64,000 bases of DNA, taken from positions 362,258 through 426,257 of the forward strand of contig NZ_JXKM01000002.1 of the NCBI RefSeq assembly GCF_001885905.1. The letters are read 5' to 3'. The stretch is from Enterococcus devriesei (GTDB lineage: Bacteria; Bacillota; Bacilli; Lactobacillales; Enterococcaceae). A program made the translations under genes and the position numbers. The notes under the pieces were generated by a model. It was not told where the DNA came from and searched no databases. It was given only the letters and a program-made list of their open reading frames with translations. Below, one piece after another: positions 49,965 to 59,936 of this stretch. The stretch's first letter is position 1; every line of letters starts with the position of its first letter.

Positions 49965-52900
49965 TTATTTTGTTAACTCGCTATAATTTTTAGAGCGTTC
50001 TTCCATATCTTCTACTGTTTGATTCAACATTTCTTCAACGATTTCATCGTTCTTCTTGATATTATGCAAAGCAGAGAAGCGTGTTTGCCCTTCAAGGAAA
50101 TCATTCATCTTACTGAAATCAGCTTTTTTAAAGTCGATCCGCATTGGCTCTTTGCCTTTTTGAGCCCGAACTGGATCAAAACGATAAAGCTGCCAATAGC
50201 CAGATTCTACGGCTTCTTTAGACTCTTTGATTGATTTACTCATGCCGCCGCGAAGACCATGATTAATACAAGGCGTGTAACCGATAATGATGGATGGTCC
50301 TGGGTAAGCTTCAGCTTCTTGAATCGCCTTCAATGCCTGGGTCGGATTTGCTTCAATCGCTACCTGTGCCACATAAACATCACGATAGGTCATCGCAATC
50401 ATGCCTAAATCTTTTTTCTTCGTCTTCTTCCCGCCCGCCGCAAATTTTGCGATTGCAGCAGAAGGAGTTGCTTTAGACATCTGTCCACCAGTGTTGGCAT
50501 AAACCTCATTGTCCATGACTAAAATATTAACATCCTCACCAGAAGCCAGTACGTGATCAATTCCACTAAAGCCGATGTCATATGCCCAACCGTCACCACC
50601 GATGATCCATTGGCTCGGTTTTACGAACATATCCTTGTCCGCTAAAATCGACTGCAGCTCTTCATTCGTTTCACCACTTAACGTTGCTTTCAGCTTAGCC
50701 GCTCGTTGTTGACTGCCTTCGCCTTCTTGCATATGGTCTAACCAATCTTGTAATTGAGCCTTGGTGTCCTCGGACCCTACTCCTTTGGCCAAGACTGTTT
50801 TGACTTTATTGGCTACTCGATTTCGTTTGGTCATATTCGCCACGTGCATCCCTAAACCATATTCAGCGTTGTCCTCAAAGAGTGAGTTACTCCAAGCGGG
50901 ACCACAGCCATTTTGATTGACGGTATAGGGTGCAGCTGGAGACGAGCCGCCCCAAATAGAAGAACAACCGGTCGTATTCGCAATCATCATGCGATCGCCA
51001 TAAAGCTGGGTTAAAAGTTTAACATAGGGTGTTTCACCACAGCCCGCACAAGCACCGGAAAATTCAAGCAACGGTTGCTCAAACTGTGACCCTAAGACTG
51101 AGAATTTTTTTGCAGGATTTTCTTTTTGGCGTAACGTCATGGCAAAAGCCCAGTTGATCGCCTGCTCTTTTTGATCCTCGTAAGACTTCATGACTAACGC
51201 TTTTTCTTTAGCTGGACACACTTCGGCACAAAGTCCACATCCGGTACAATCTTCTAAAGAAACTTGAATACGATATTTCAAGCCGCTTTTGCCCTTCATA
51301 TCGCGAGTAATAAAGCCTGCTGGTGCAGCTTCCAACTCTTCGTCATCTGCTAAGAATGGACGAATCGCCGCGTGGGGACAAACAAAGGCGCATTCATTAC
51401 ACATCGTACAAGCCTCAGGAATCCATTCAGGCACTTCTAAAGCGATCCCCCGCTTCTCATATGCCGCCGTGCCAGAAGGCATTACACCGCCTAACATGCC
51501 GTTTTCAATCAAGTCGTTGACTGAGAGCTGATTGCCTTCTTGACGATTGATTGGTTCTAAAATATTACGGATATAGGCTGGCTTGTTCATATCCGTTTCT
51601 TTGATCTGCTCCTTGACTTCAAGCGTGGCCCATTCCGCTGGGATCTCGATTTTTTTCAACTCGGCAACAGTTAAATCAATCGCTTGCCAGTTTCGTTCCA
51701 CGATAGTTCGCGACTTTTTACCATAAGCAGCATCAACTTCCCCCTTAAGTAATGGCAGATAGGTATCGTGGTCCATGATATCGGTCAACTCAAAGAAAGC
51801 TGTTGACATGACTTGATTGATTCGTCCGCCTAAACCGGTCTTTTGAGCGATTTCCATTGCGTTAATAATATAGAAATTAATCTGATGCTCTGCTAAATAG
51901 CGTTTGATCCGACTTGGCAATAATTGCCGGACCTTCTCTTCATCCCAAACGGTATTCAGTAAGAAGGTGCCGCCATCTTTCAGCCCCTTCACCAAATCAT
52001 ATTGATGGATATAGGCACTGTTATGACAGCCGACAAAATCCGCCGCCTCCACGTTATAAGTCGAAAGAATCGGTTCTTTCCCAAAACGTAAATGAGAATT
52101 TGTCAATCCACCCGATTTTTTGGAATCGTAAGAGAAATAGGCTTGAGCATAATAATCGGTGTTGTTCCCGATAATCTTGATGGCTTGTTTATTGGCTCCC
52201 ACCGTTCCATCAGATCCAAGTCCCCAAAATTTCGCTTGGAAGGTTGATTCTGGTGTTAAATCAAGGACATCATTCATTGGTAAGGACAAGTGCGTGACAT
52301 CATCATTGATCCCAATCGTAAAGCGTTGCTTCATCTCATTGATCGGTAATAATAAATGATCAAAGACTCCAACGATTTGATCTGGTGTCACATCTTTTGA
52401 AGCGATTCCATAACGCCCACCGATCACGATTGGACGATTGGAATGACGATATAAGACACTTTGCACATCTAATAATAGTGGTTCACCGTCTGATCCAGGT
52501 TCTTTGGTCCGGTCTAAGACAGCGACTTTCTCAACAGTTGTTGGCAACTTCGCCAATAGGTTTTCTGCCGGGAATGGACGATACAAATGAATGTCGATAA
52601 AACCGACTTTGCGCCCATTCGCATTTAAATAATCGACCGTTTGCTGGATCGTTGGCGATGCTGAACCCATCGCGACGATGACTTCCGTTGCTTCCGGATC
52701 CCCATAATAATTTGTCAAATCATAATCAGTGCCTCGCAGATCATTGATCTTATTCATGTATTTTTGAACGATCGCAGGCATTTCATCGTAGTAACGATTA
52801 ACTGTTTCTCTTTGTTGGAAATGGATATCAGGATTTTGTGCCGTCCCAGAAACATTTGGACGATTCGGATTCATCCCTAATCGTCTGAATTCTGCTAGGG

Positions 52901-53495
52901 CTTCCCAGTTCACCATCGCCTTCAAATCTTCATAATCAAGTACTTCAATTTTTTGCAACTCATGACTAGTTCTAAAGCCATCAAAGAAATTCATAAAGGG
53001 TAACTTGCCTTCGATACTCGCTAAGTGAGCCACGGCGGATAGATCCATGACTTCTTGAACGCCACCTTCAGCCAACATACAAAATCCTGTTTGACGAGCA
53101 GCCATTACGTCACTATGATCGCCAAAAATACTCAACGCGTTGGTAGAGACCGCGCGCGCAGCTACATGAAAGACCGTCGGTAATAATTCGCCTGCAATCT
53201 TAAACATATTCGGAATCATCAATAATAATCCCTGTGAAGCGGTATACGTGGTTGTTAAGACACCTGTTTTTAATGATCCGTGCACGGTTCCGGCGGCCCC
53301 AGCTTCTGACTGCATCTCGACGACTTTGACCGTTTCGTTGAAAATATTTTTACGTCCTTGCTCTGCCCATTCATCAACAACTTCCGCCATCGTTGAACTA
53401 GGAGTGATGGGATAGATTCCGGCAACCTCGGTGAAGGCGTAAGAAATATGAGCTGCCGCGGTATTTCCATCCATCGTTTTCATCGTTTTCATCAT
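49965..53495 (-). CDS. nifJ: Pyruvate:flavodoxin/ferredoxin oxidoreductase
   Basis: Oxidatively decarboxylates pyruvate to acetyl-CoA and CO2 and passes electrons to flavodoxin or ferredoxin. The 1176-residue single chain has the usual order: N-terminal pyruvate/TPP domain (YPITPSSTMAE at 30-40), CoA-binding and gamma domains, two 4Fe-4S motifs (CTMCNECAFVCPH and CTGCGLCAEVCPA near 690-760), a further cluster ligand CAGCGETPY, and the C-terminal TPP domain (GGDGWAYDIGFSG). GAGG lies before the ATG at 53495. It follows nfnB by 11 bp and ends the operon. Presence of this oxygen-sensitive enzyme in a lactic-type bacterium is less common than pyruvate formate-lyase. Confidence 0.95.
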   Translation of the reverse strand: MMKTMKTMDGNTAAAHISYAFTEVAGIYPITPSSTMAEVVDEWAEQGRKNIFNETVKVVEMQSEAGAAGTVHGSLKTGVLTTTYTASQGLLLMIPNMFKIAGELLPTVFHVAARAVSTNALSIFGDHSDVMAARQTGFCMLAEGGVQEVMDLSAVAHLASIEGKLPFMNFFDGFRTSHELQKIEVLDYEDLKAMVNWEALAEFRRLGMNPNRPNVSGTAQNPDIHFQQRETVNRYYDEMPAIVQKYMNKINDLRGTDYDLTNYYGDPEATEVIVAMGSASPTIQQTVDYLNANGRKVGFIDIHLYRPFPAENLLAKLPTTVEKVAVLDRTKEPGSDGEPLLLDVQSVLYRHSNRPIVIGGRYGIASKDVTPDQIVGVFDHLLLPINEMKQRFTIGINDDVTHLSLPMNDVLDLTPESTFQAKFWGLGSDGTVGANKQAIKIIGNNTDYYAQAYFSYDSKKSGGLTNSHLRFGKEPILSTYNVEAADFVGCHNSAYIHQYDLVKGLKDGGTFLLNTVWDEEKVRQLLPSRIKRYLAEHQINFYIINAMEIAQKTGLGGRINQVMSTAFFELTDIMDHDTYLPLLKGEVDAAYGKKSRTIVERNWQAIDLTVAELKKIEIPAEWATLEVKEQIKETDMNKPAYIRNILEPINRQEGNQLSVNDLIENGMLGGVMPSGTAAYEKRGIALEVPEWIPEACTMCNECAFVCPHAAIRPFLADDEELEAAPAGFITRDMKGKSGLKYRIQVSLEDCTGCGLCAEVCPAKEKALVMKSYEDQKEQAINWAFAMTLRQKENPAKKFSVLGSQFEQPLLEFSGACAGCGETPYVKLLTQLYGDRMMIANTTGCSSIWGGSSPAAPYTVNQNGCGPAWSNSLFEDNAEYGLGMHVANMTKRNRVANKVKTVLAKGVGSEDTKAQLQDWLDHMQEGEGSQQRAAKLKATLSGETNEELQSILADKDMFVKPSQWIIGGDGWAYDIGFSGIDHVLASGEDVNILVMDNEVYANTGGQMSKATPSAAIAKFAAGGKKTKKKDLGMIAMTYRDVYVAQVAIEANPTQALKAIQEAEAYPGPSIIIGYTPCINHGLRGGMSKSIKESKEAVESGYWQLYRFDPVRAQKGKEPMRIDFKKADFSKMNDFLEGQTRFSALHNIKKNDEIVEEMLNQTVEDMEERSKNYSELTK

Positions 53496-53506
53496 TTGCA
53501 CCTCGC

Positions 53507-54916
53507 TTAAACCAATTGCTCCTGCTTTGTTTTTTGAATATATTGATCGATTTCGTTTGCTGCTATTTTACCGGCCCCCATTGCTAAGATAACTGTCGCC
53601 GCTCCGGTAACGATATCTCCGCCTGCAAAAACGCCTGGGATCGATGTCCCACAAGTTTCTTCATCTGCGTCGATATAACCCCATTTGTTCAAAGCTAACT
53701 CTGGGAAAGTATCTAATAAAACTTTGTTCGCACCTTGACCGATTGCTTCGATCGCGGTATCTGCTTCAATAATAAATTCACTACCGGAAATCACGATCGG
53801 CCGGCGACGTCCAGATTCATCGGGTTCGCCTAATTCCATTTGCACACATTTCACCGCAGTCAAACGACCATTGCCGTCATCCATATACTCGATCGGGTTA
53901 CTCAACCAATGATAATTGATCCCTTCTTCTACTGAATGATGATACTCTTCCTCACGGGCTGGCAATTCCTCTAATGAGCGGCGATAAACGATCGAAACAT
54001 TGTCCGCCCCTAATCGTTTGGCGGATCTAGCTGCATCCATCGCAACGTTCCCGCCACCGATAACCACGACATTTTTTGACTTTTGGACCGGCGTATCGTA
54101 TTCAGGAAATTGATAGCCATGCATCAAGTTGACCCGCGTCAAATATTCGCTAGAAGAATAGACCCCATTCAATGAGGTTCCTTTGATTCCTTGAAATCTT
54201 GGCGCCCCTGCTCCAACAGAGAGGTAGCAAGCGTCAAATTCATCGATAATTTCATCCATAGTGATGGTTTTACCAACGACTACATTTGTTTCTAATTTGA
54301 CTCCTTGAGCGATAATTCGATCGATTTCTTTTTTAACGATATTTTTTGGCAAGCGGAATTCTGGAATGCCGTAAGTCAAAACGCCCCCTGGTGAATGCAA
54401 AGCTTCGTAAATCGTCACATCATAGCCTAATTTAGCCAAATCACCAGCGGTAGTTAGCCCAGACGGACCTGAACCAATTACTGCGACCCGACCTTTATCT
54501 TGCGTAACTTCTTGCACTTCATAAGGCTGATCTAAAGCCCAATCGGCTACCAAGCGTTCCAATTTCCCGATTGCTACTGGTTCAAACTTCTTAGAGCGGC
54601 CTAATCGGCAAACCATCTCGCACTGCTTTTCTTGCGGACAGACTCGACCGCAGATCGCCGGCAAGTTGGTATAACGGCTTAACACTTCATAGGCTTGCGG
54701 CATATCACCGTCTGCGATTGATTGGATAAAGCCTGGAATATCGATCATGACTGGGCAATTATCAATACAGGGCGCATTTTTACACTGCAAACAGCGACTT
54801 GCTTCCAGCTGTCCTTCTTCCAGCGTGTAACCCAACGCCACTTCATCGAAGTTATGATTGCGAATCTCAGGTGCCTGCTCTTTCATCGGTGTCTTAGTAT
54901 AACTGCGTTTAGCCAT
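53507..54916 (-). CDS. NfnB/GltA-like flavin and Fe-S oxidoreductase subunit
   Basis: A 469-residue protein like the small subunit of glutamate synthase and the large subunit of NADH-dependent ferredoxin:NADP+ oxidoreductase. N-terminal Cys motifs CLQCKNAPCIDNCP (about 42-55) and CGRVCPQEKQCEMVC (about 88-102) bind two 4Fe-4S clusters; FAD site GSGPSGLTTAGDL near 149 and NADPH site GGGNVAMDAARSAKR near 285 follow. No large glutamate synthase subunit lies nearby, while an NfnA-type gene overlaps by 8 bp upstream, so the Nfn bifurcating role is preferred over glutamate synthesis. Confidence 0.88.
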   Translation of the reverse strand: MAKRSYTKTPMKEQAPEIRNHNFDEVALGYTLEEGQLEASRCLQCKNAPCIDNCPVMIDIPGFIQSIADGDMPQAYEVLSRYTNLPAICGRVCPQEKQCEMVCRLGRSKKFEPVAIGKLERLVADWALDQPYEVQEVTQDKGRVAVIGSGPSGLTTAGDLAKLGYDVTIYEALHSPGGVLTYGIPEFRLPKNIVKKEIDRIIAQGVKLETNVVVGKTITMDEIIDEFDACYLSVGAGAPRFQGIKGTSLNGVYSSSEYLTRVNLMHGYQFPEYDTPVQKSKNVVVIGGGNVAMDAARSAKRLGADNVSIVYRRSLEELPAREEEYHHSVEEGINYHWLSNPIEYMDDGNGRLTAVKCVQMELGEPDESGRRRPIVISGSEFIIEADTAIEAIGQGANKVLLDTFPELALNKWGYIDADEETCGTSIPGVFAGGDIVTGAATVILAMGAGKIAANEIDQYIQKTKQEQLV

Positions 54917-55745
54917 TGGCGTTCACCTGCTTTTCATATCTTTCATTAGAGAGCTGTTCTTCAGGTCGATATTGCTGCATCCGATTGACAAATTCATCCC
55001 AGTCAACTTCTTCGCCTAAAAATTCAGGACCATCCACACAAGCAAACTTAATCGAATCCGCCACTGTTACTCGGCAGCCGCCACACATACCGGTGCCGTC
55101 AATCATAATCGGATTCAAAGAAACATAGATCGGCGTATCGTATTTTTGTGCGGTAAGTGTACAGAACTTCATCATGATACTAGGGCCGATCGCCCAAGTC
55201 ATTGCGACTTCTTCTCGCTTGAAAACTGCCTCCATCGCATCCGTCACTAATCCTTTTTGCCCAACTGATCCGTCGTCGGTCATTAAGATTAATTCGTCTG
55301 AATAGTTGGCACAATCTTCTTGCAAGATCAGTAATTCCGCATTTTTCGCTCCCAAGACGGTCACAACGCGGTTACCCGCCTCTTTCAGCGCCTTAACGAT
55401 TGGGAATAGCGCGGCGATGCCAACACCTCCACCAACCAAGAGAACCGTCCCATAATTTTCGATGTCGGTCGCCTTACCCAGAGGGCCGACAATGTCGCTT
55501 AATGCTTCGCCTGCCATGACGGTGGCAAGCTGTGCAGTCGATTTGCCGATCACTTGAAAGATCAACCGAACCCAGCCAGCTTCTGCATCCGTATCAACGA
55601 CTGTTAATGGAATCCGTTCGCCGTATTCATCGATTCGCAGAATGACAAATTGCCCAGCCTTTGCCTTCTTGGCGATCCTGGGTGCATCGACTAGAATCTC
55701 AAATTCCGTAGGTGCCAATTCTTTTCGCTCTAATACCTTAAACAA
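54909..55745 (-). CDS. NfnA-like FAD/NAD-binding reductase subunit
   Basis: A 278-residue flavoprotein of the dihydroorotate dehydrogenase electron-transfer/sulfide dehydrogenase beta type. The FAD domain (about 1-100) and the NAD domain (LLVGGGVGIAALFPIVK near 103-119) precede a C-terminal 2Fe-2S ligand set in GMCGGCRVTV and FACVDGPEF (about 217-240). Together with the overlapping NfnB-type gene it would make the heterodimer that couples reduced flavodoxin or ferredoxin and NADH to NADP+ reduction by flavin-based bifurcation. The pyrD gene is not nearby, which argues against a role as its partner. Confidence 0.86.
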   Translation of the reverse strand: MFKVLERKELAPTEFEILVDAPRIAKKAKAGQFVILRIDEYGERIPLTVVDTDAEAGWVRLIFQVIGKSTAQLATVMAGEALSDIVGPLGKATDIENYGTVLLVGGGVGIAALFPIVKALKEAGNRVVTVLGAKNAELLILQEDCANYSDELILMTDDGSVGQKGLVTDAMEAVFKREEVAMTWAIGPSIMMKFCTLTAQKYDTPIYVSLNPIMIDGTGMCGGCRVTVADSIKFACVDGPEFLGEEVDWDEFVNRMQQYRPEEQLSNERYEKQVNANG

Positions 55746-55772
55746 ATCTTCACCTCATTTTTTCGTAAGAAC

Positions 55773-56222
55773 TTATTTTGCAGCTTCGATCAACGTTTTA
55801 ACGAAAGCTTTCAAGACTTCTTCGTCATCATCATCCGCTTCATTTTCGATCTTCACTGTTTCAGCTGCTTTTGTCGCACCTGTTTTAGCGAAGGCTTCTT
55901 CAAAAGCAACCGCAGCGTGACAGAAGTAATCCGGATATAATTCACTATCACCGCTACCTACAACGCCGTAGACTTTGCCAGCTAAATCTTCATCGGGTAA
56001 TTCTTCATGTAAATCTTCTAAATCAAAAGGCAATTCCCCATCGCCATCTGTATACGTCGCCAATACACAGATATCCGCATCTTCGTAAAAATCAGCATCA
56101 GCATCATCTGCTTCTACTCGCTCTACGGTAATATCGTTGGCTTCAAAAGCATCCTCCAAAATCTCAGAAATGCCCTCAGTATTTCCTGTGTTTGATGCGT
56201 AAACAATTTTTGCTAGTGTCAT
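55773..56222 (-). CDS. Flavodoxin
   Basis: A 149-residue FMN electron carrier. The phosphate-binding loop is YASNTGNTEGIS (about 7-18), and the aromatic loop near YTDGDGELPFDL with the following GSGDSELYPDYF completes the isoalloxazine pocket. It is very acidic, as expected. I start at 56222 because AAGGAAGG is 9 nt upstream; a start at 56231 would sit on that ribosome site. It heads the operon with nfnA, nfnB and nifJ and is the natural one- or two-electron acceptor for PFOR and donor for Nfn. No ferredoxin gene is in the block. Confidence 0.92.
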   Translation of the reverse strand: MTLAKIVYASNTGNTEGISEILEDAFEANDITVERVEADDADADFYEDADICVLATYTDGDGELPFDLEDLHEELPDEDLAGKVYGVVGSGDSELYPDYFCHAAVAFEEAFAKTGATKAAETVKIENEADDDDEEVLKAFVKTLIEAAK

Positions 56223-56341
56223 TTTCTTCATCCTTCCTTTAATTGAAATGGTATAAATAAAGACAAAATAGACAAATAATGGTCAGGTAGCTCAAAAATT
56301 CTTTATCTATTCTGCTTATTTCAAATGAAATATTCTACAAA

Positions 56342-56351
56342 AAAGCGCTTT
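56342..56351. promoter_or_regulatory. CcpA cre-like palindrome in the flavodoxin-operon leader
   Basis: AAAGCGCTTT (56342-56351) is the core of a perfect cre palindrome, with two outer positions on each side differing from TGAAAGCGCTTTCA. TATAAC on the minus strand at 56374-56369 is a weak -10, so the site would be just downstream of the start, a classic repression position. The rest of 56223-56483 is AT-rich with no gene. Confidence 0.4.
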
Positions 56352-56483
56352 ACTTTTTGCACTCCTTTGTTATATCATACCTCAAAAATGTGAATTATTA
56401 AACATAGATAAGGCTTTTTAATTTCAATTTTTTTAATTCAGAAAAATATATCTTTTATTCGATTAAAGTTTTTTTACTAGCGT

Positions 56484-56532
56484 AAAAAAACTAGCAAAGA
56501 CCGGAATTTTTCCCCCGTGTCCCTACTAGTTT
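56484..56532 (-). terminator. Terminator of holA
   Basis: On the minus strand AAACTAG and following bases pair with GCTAGTTT across an imperfect stem, then seven T (56490-56484). Confidence 0.7.
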
Positions 56533-56543
56533 TAATTAATGAA

Positions 56544-57572
56544 TTATTTTTTGATTTGCTCGGTAGATTTTAGAATAAATAATTGAAAATTTAATTCTTT
56601 ATCTGCTTGACCGGTTTTGACTTCGTAATCATTTTCTACCAAATCATCATACATCGAGACTAATAGATTCAATGGAAATTTGGCTACCTGCTGCATCGCC
56701 AGCTTTACCCGATACGGATGAATCCCTAATGTTTCCGCGATGTTGGCTTGCTGATAACCAATCTTTTGTAAAATTTTGGTTTGTAGCAGCAGACGAATCT
56801 GCCCAATTAGAATGGCGGTCAATTTGATTGTTTCTTCCCCTTGAAGATGGAGTTCTTCGTAGGTTTGATACGCTTTAGCAGTATCTCCTTTTAAAATCTG
56901 CTCGGTTAATTCAAAAATATTATGCTCCAACGTTTTCGGGACGAGGTCCTCTACTAATTGTAAGGTTATCGTTCCACCAGCACCGGCTAAGAGCAATAAT
57001 TTTTCTACCTCGTTCATCGCCTTTGATAGATCATAATCTGTCAAACGCAAAAATAGATCGAAGGCTTCCCTTGAAATTTTGATATTTTCATTACTGATAT
57101 ACCGCTGTAAAAAGTTACGCAGCTCTTTTTCTTGTAAAGGCGCCGCATCGATCACCGTCGTCTTCTTCAAAGCTTTAGTAATCTTTTTACGAGCATCTAG
57201 CTTGCTGTAACTGGCCCAAAAAACTACGACTGATGTCTCTAAGGGTTGTTTTAGATAATCCAACAACGCATCCGTATCCTGTTCTGGCGTATTGGTTTTC
57301 TTTTCGCCAGTTAAAAAATAAGGATTCTCCACGAAGATCAAGCGATAGTCACCAAAAAACGGCAACGTTTCAGCCTCGTCAATCACCGCTCCTAGCCCAC
57401 TCTCTTCCATATCAAAGGACATAAAATTTAATTCTTCTAGATTATCCCGCTTCATGCGATCAAAAAAAGCTTGTCGGACTTCCTGTGTCAGAAAATCTTC
57501 GGTACCAGTAACCAAGTATATCGGAGCTAGCGGTGCATTTCTGATTTGCTGGAGGGCCTCTTGTGTATTCAT
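56544..57572 (-). CDS. holA: DNA polymerase III delta subunit
   Basis: Part of the clamp loader that opens the beta clamp. The 342-residue protein has the family's start APIYLVTGTEDFLTQEVRQAF (about 15-35), the FWASYSKLDARKKITK stretch near 118-133, helical domain III and the late LGIHPYRVKLAMQQ segment. Sequence identity in this family is low, but length, motif order and gene position (after comEC) agree. It ends with an imperfect hairpin and T-tract. In Bacillus it is followed by rpsT on the other strand; here the PFOR/Nfn block intervenes. Confidence 0.92.
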   Translation of the reverse strand: MNTQEALQQIRNAPLAPIYLVTGTEDFLTQEVRQAFFDRMKRDNLEELNFMSFDMEESGLGAVIDEAETLPFFGDYRLIFVENPYFLTGEKKTNTPEQDTDALLDYLKQPLETSVVVFWASYSKLDARKKITKALKKTTVIDAAPLQEKELRNFLQRYISNENIKISREAFDLFLRLTDYDLSKAMNEVEKLLLLAGAGGTITLQLVEDLVPKTLEHNIFELTEQILKGDTAKAYQTYEELHLQGEETIKLTAILIGQIRLLLQTKILQKIGYQQANIAETLGIHPYRVKLAMQQVAKFPLNLLVSMYDDLVENDYEVKTGQADKELNFQLFILKSTEQIKK

Positions 57573-57711
57573 TTAAGTACTCCTATCTAAAGTTAAAAAA
57601 AATCTATTTTTATTCGTTCTCATATACTCAGTGATTCGATTTTCAAAAGTTCCCTTTAAAAAATTTGAATGAATCATGTGATCTAAAACCTGCTTTTCCA
57701 TGCTACCACGA

Positions 57712-59919
57712 TTATTCTGGAAAATCTATTAGTTGTTTAATTTCCCCGCGCTTGGTTATTCCTGACCATTGGTAATAGATCATGCCGTTTTGATCGGTGC
57801 GAAAAATTTTGATGTTCTGCTCTCTTAATTTACTGATTGTTTCCGCAGTCGGATGACCGTAGCGGTTCTTTTTTCCAGCGGAAATAATGCCGTATTCCGG
57901 CGCTAATGCAGATAGAAAAGCTAGACTTGTCGACGTATTACTACCGTGATGCCCAACCTTCAAAAAATCAGTTTTCAAACGGGGATAATGTTCTAGTAAT
58001 TTTTGTTCTCCGGTCGTTTCTAAATCTCCAGTCAATAAAAATTTTTGCTGATTGACTTGAAAATAAGTGACAATGGAATCGTCATTCGCTCCTTGACTGA
58101 CCGTTGGTGATAGCACGTGTAATTTCAACTGTTCGCCGATAATATCCCCACGAGTGACTAAATGAATCTTGGTTTGTTTGACTTTTGTTAAAAATACACG
58201 TAATTCCATTTGTGAGCCCTTGGCTAAATAGAGATTTTTTATTTTTATTTCATCCAGGACATGACTTAATTCACCCATATGATCCGCATCATTATGAGTA
58301 ATGATCAAGTGATCAACCTGGTCACAGCCTAATGATTTCAACAAGGGTAGCAGCTGATAGTCAGAACTATGTTTTTGCTTTCGCCTCTGCCATGCCGCTT
58401 GTTGAAACGTCAGACGACCTCCTGTGTCAATCAAAAATGTTTCTTGTTTGAAGGGCAGTTTGATGAAAATGCTGTCCCCTTGACCAACATCCACAAAAGC
58501 CACCAGCCCTTTTTCCGAGTGAGCAATGGAAACCACCAATAGACTGGCGACTAAAAATGGCCCATAGAGTTTCTTGTCGGCCTTTATTCGATCAAAACTG
58601 ATTAAAACCAATCCTATTAACACTAATAATAGCAGAAAAGTTGGTTTTCCGATGGTCAAATTAGGGATCAAGAGCAGCTCTAGCACTTTTTCGACTAGTT
58701 GAAATAAGAATGCTACCAACTGACTCAAAAAGCTCGGCAGCGGAATAAAACTACCAATAAATAGCACCACGCAGCAAGGTAGGATCACCCACTCAAAAAG
58801 CGGGAATAATAATAAAGTAAACAAACCGCCCACGATTGCCCATTCACTGAAGCTATATATCAATAATGGCAAGGAACACAGCGAAAAAAGCAGACTGTGC
58901 TGCCAAGCTTTCAATTTAAGATCCGATAGATAAAGTAGAATTAGCGCAAAGTAAAGGCTCAATTGTGCGCCTATCGACCACAAAACTAATGGAAAGCAAA
59001 ACACCAATCCCAACAGCATAATACTCCATTGATCCAGTTTAGAAAGTGCTAACTGTAACGTTAGACAGCAAAAAGCAATCAAGAAACTCATCACTGCTCT
59101 GATCGTGCTAAAGCTTCCACCTGTCAAAAGGATCAATAGCCCACCGCTGATACTTAAAAGCACAAGTCGGGTCTCTCGAATCAAACCCAGGCGCTTCAAT
59201 ACTAGATGAATACCGCCTAAATAAAACTGAATATGTAACCCGGATAGCGTAAATAAATGCAACAGCCCGATTTCCCGATAAAGTGAGCCATATTCATCGA
59301 ATTCTGAATCTTTGTAGCCAATCACTAACGCTTTTATATAGCTGGCTAGACGAGGCGGATATTTAGAGTCAATTGCTATGATTAAATGTTGACGAAGATT
59401 TTTCAAATGAAAACCTGTTTGTTTCCTTAAACTAATCGAATCCGCCAATAAAAGTTGACTGATCCCTAAACTTTGATAATAGTGTCGTTGATTGAAGCCA
59501 TTCAAATTTCGTGCCGGTTCAAAATTTTGCGTTTCGCCACTAAGTAGAACCTGATCCACGATATTAGGCCCCTGCCACTGTTCTTTTTCAGCTTCTGAAG
59601 TCAGCGTATAATAAACCAAATAGGTTTTCCCGCTCAATTTTCCTTTCAGCGTCAAAAAATTTCCGTCAATCGTCAGAGAATCTGCTTCAACTTGCATGAC
59701 TTGTTGAACGATTTTTTCTTGTGGTGCCTCCAAGGCCGCGACATAAAAATAGGTTCGGACCACTACAAAAAAACTGCACAATAAAACCAAAAGCAACAGC
59801 TTGCGGTTTTTCATGCAGCAGATTCGAATGATCAAAAGACTCAATAGCACCAGCAGCCAACCATTAAATTGGTAGACAAAACTGGCTGTTATAATCGCAG
59901 CTAGGATCGGTAGGATCAA
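57712..59919 (-). CDS. comEC: ComEC/Rec2 DNA-uptake channel
   Basis: Forms the membrane channel for single-stranded DNA during transformation. The 735-residue protein has N-terminal helices, an OB-like region (about 75-150), the Competence domain with many helices (about 185-445; GLLHLFTLSGLHIQFYLGG) and a C-terminal metallo-beta-lactamase domain (FVDVGQGDSIFI, THNDADHMGEL, GHHGSNTS). The start is not ATG: TTG at 59919 or CTG at 59931 are the only candidates near the comEB stop, and neither has a clear ribosome site, so coupling with comEB translation is likely. Function in a strain not known to be transformable is inference. Confidence 0.9.
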   Translation of the reverse strand: MILPILAAIITASFVYQFNGWLLVLLSLLIIRICCMKNRKLLLLVLLCSFFVVVRTYFYVAALEAPQEKIVQQVMQVEADSLTIDGNFLTLKGKLSGKTYLVYYTLTSEAEKEQWQGPNIVDQVLLSGETQNFEPARNLNGFNQRHYYQSLGISQLLLADSISLRKQTGFHLKNLRQHLIIAIDSKYPPRLASYIKALVIGYKDSEFDEYGSLYREIGLLHLFTLSGLHIQFYLGGIHLVLKRLGLIRETRLVLLSISGGLLILLTGGSFSTIRAVMSFLIAFCCLTLQLALSKLDQWSIMLLGLVFCFPLVLWSIGAQLSLYFALILLYLSDLKLKAWQHSLLFSLCSLPLLIYSFSEWAIVGGLFTLLLFPLFEWVILPCCVVLFIGSFIPLPSFLSQLVAFLFQLVEKVLELLLIPNLTIGKPTFLLLLVLIGLVLISFDRIKADKKLYGPFLVASLLVVSIAHSEKGLVAFVDVGQGDSIFIKLPFKQETFLIDTGGRLTFQQAAWQRRKQKHSSDYQLLPLLKSLGCDQVDHLIITHNDADHMGELSHVLDEIKIKNLYLAKGSQMELRVFLTKVKQTKIHLVTRGDIIGEQLKLHVLSPTVSQGANDDSIVTYFQVNQQKFLLTGDLETTGEQKLLEHYPRLKTDFLKVGHHGSNTSTSLAFLSALAPEYGIISAGKKNRYGHPTAETISKLREQNIKIFRTDQNGMIYYQWSGITKRGEIKQLIDFPE

Positions 59920-59936
59920 ATAGTTTTTCAGCTGTT

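Noticed and set aside
53507-54916. Annotation as glutamate synthase small subunit
   Set aside because: No large GltB-type gene in the window and an overlapping NfnA-type gene; kept as an alternative only.
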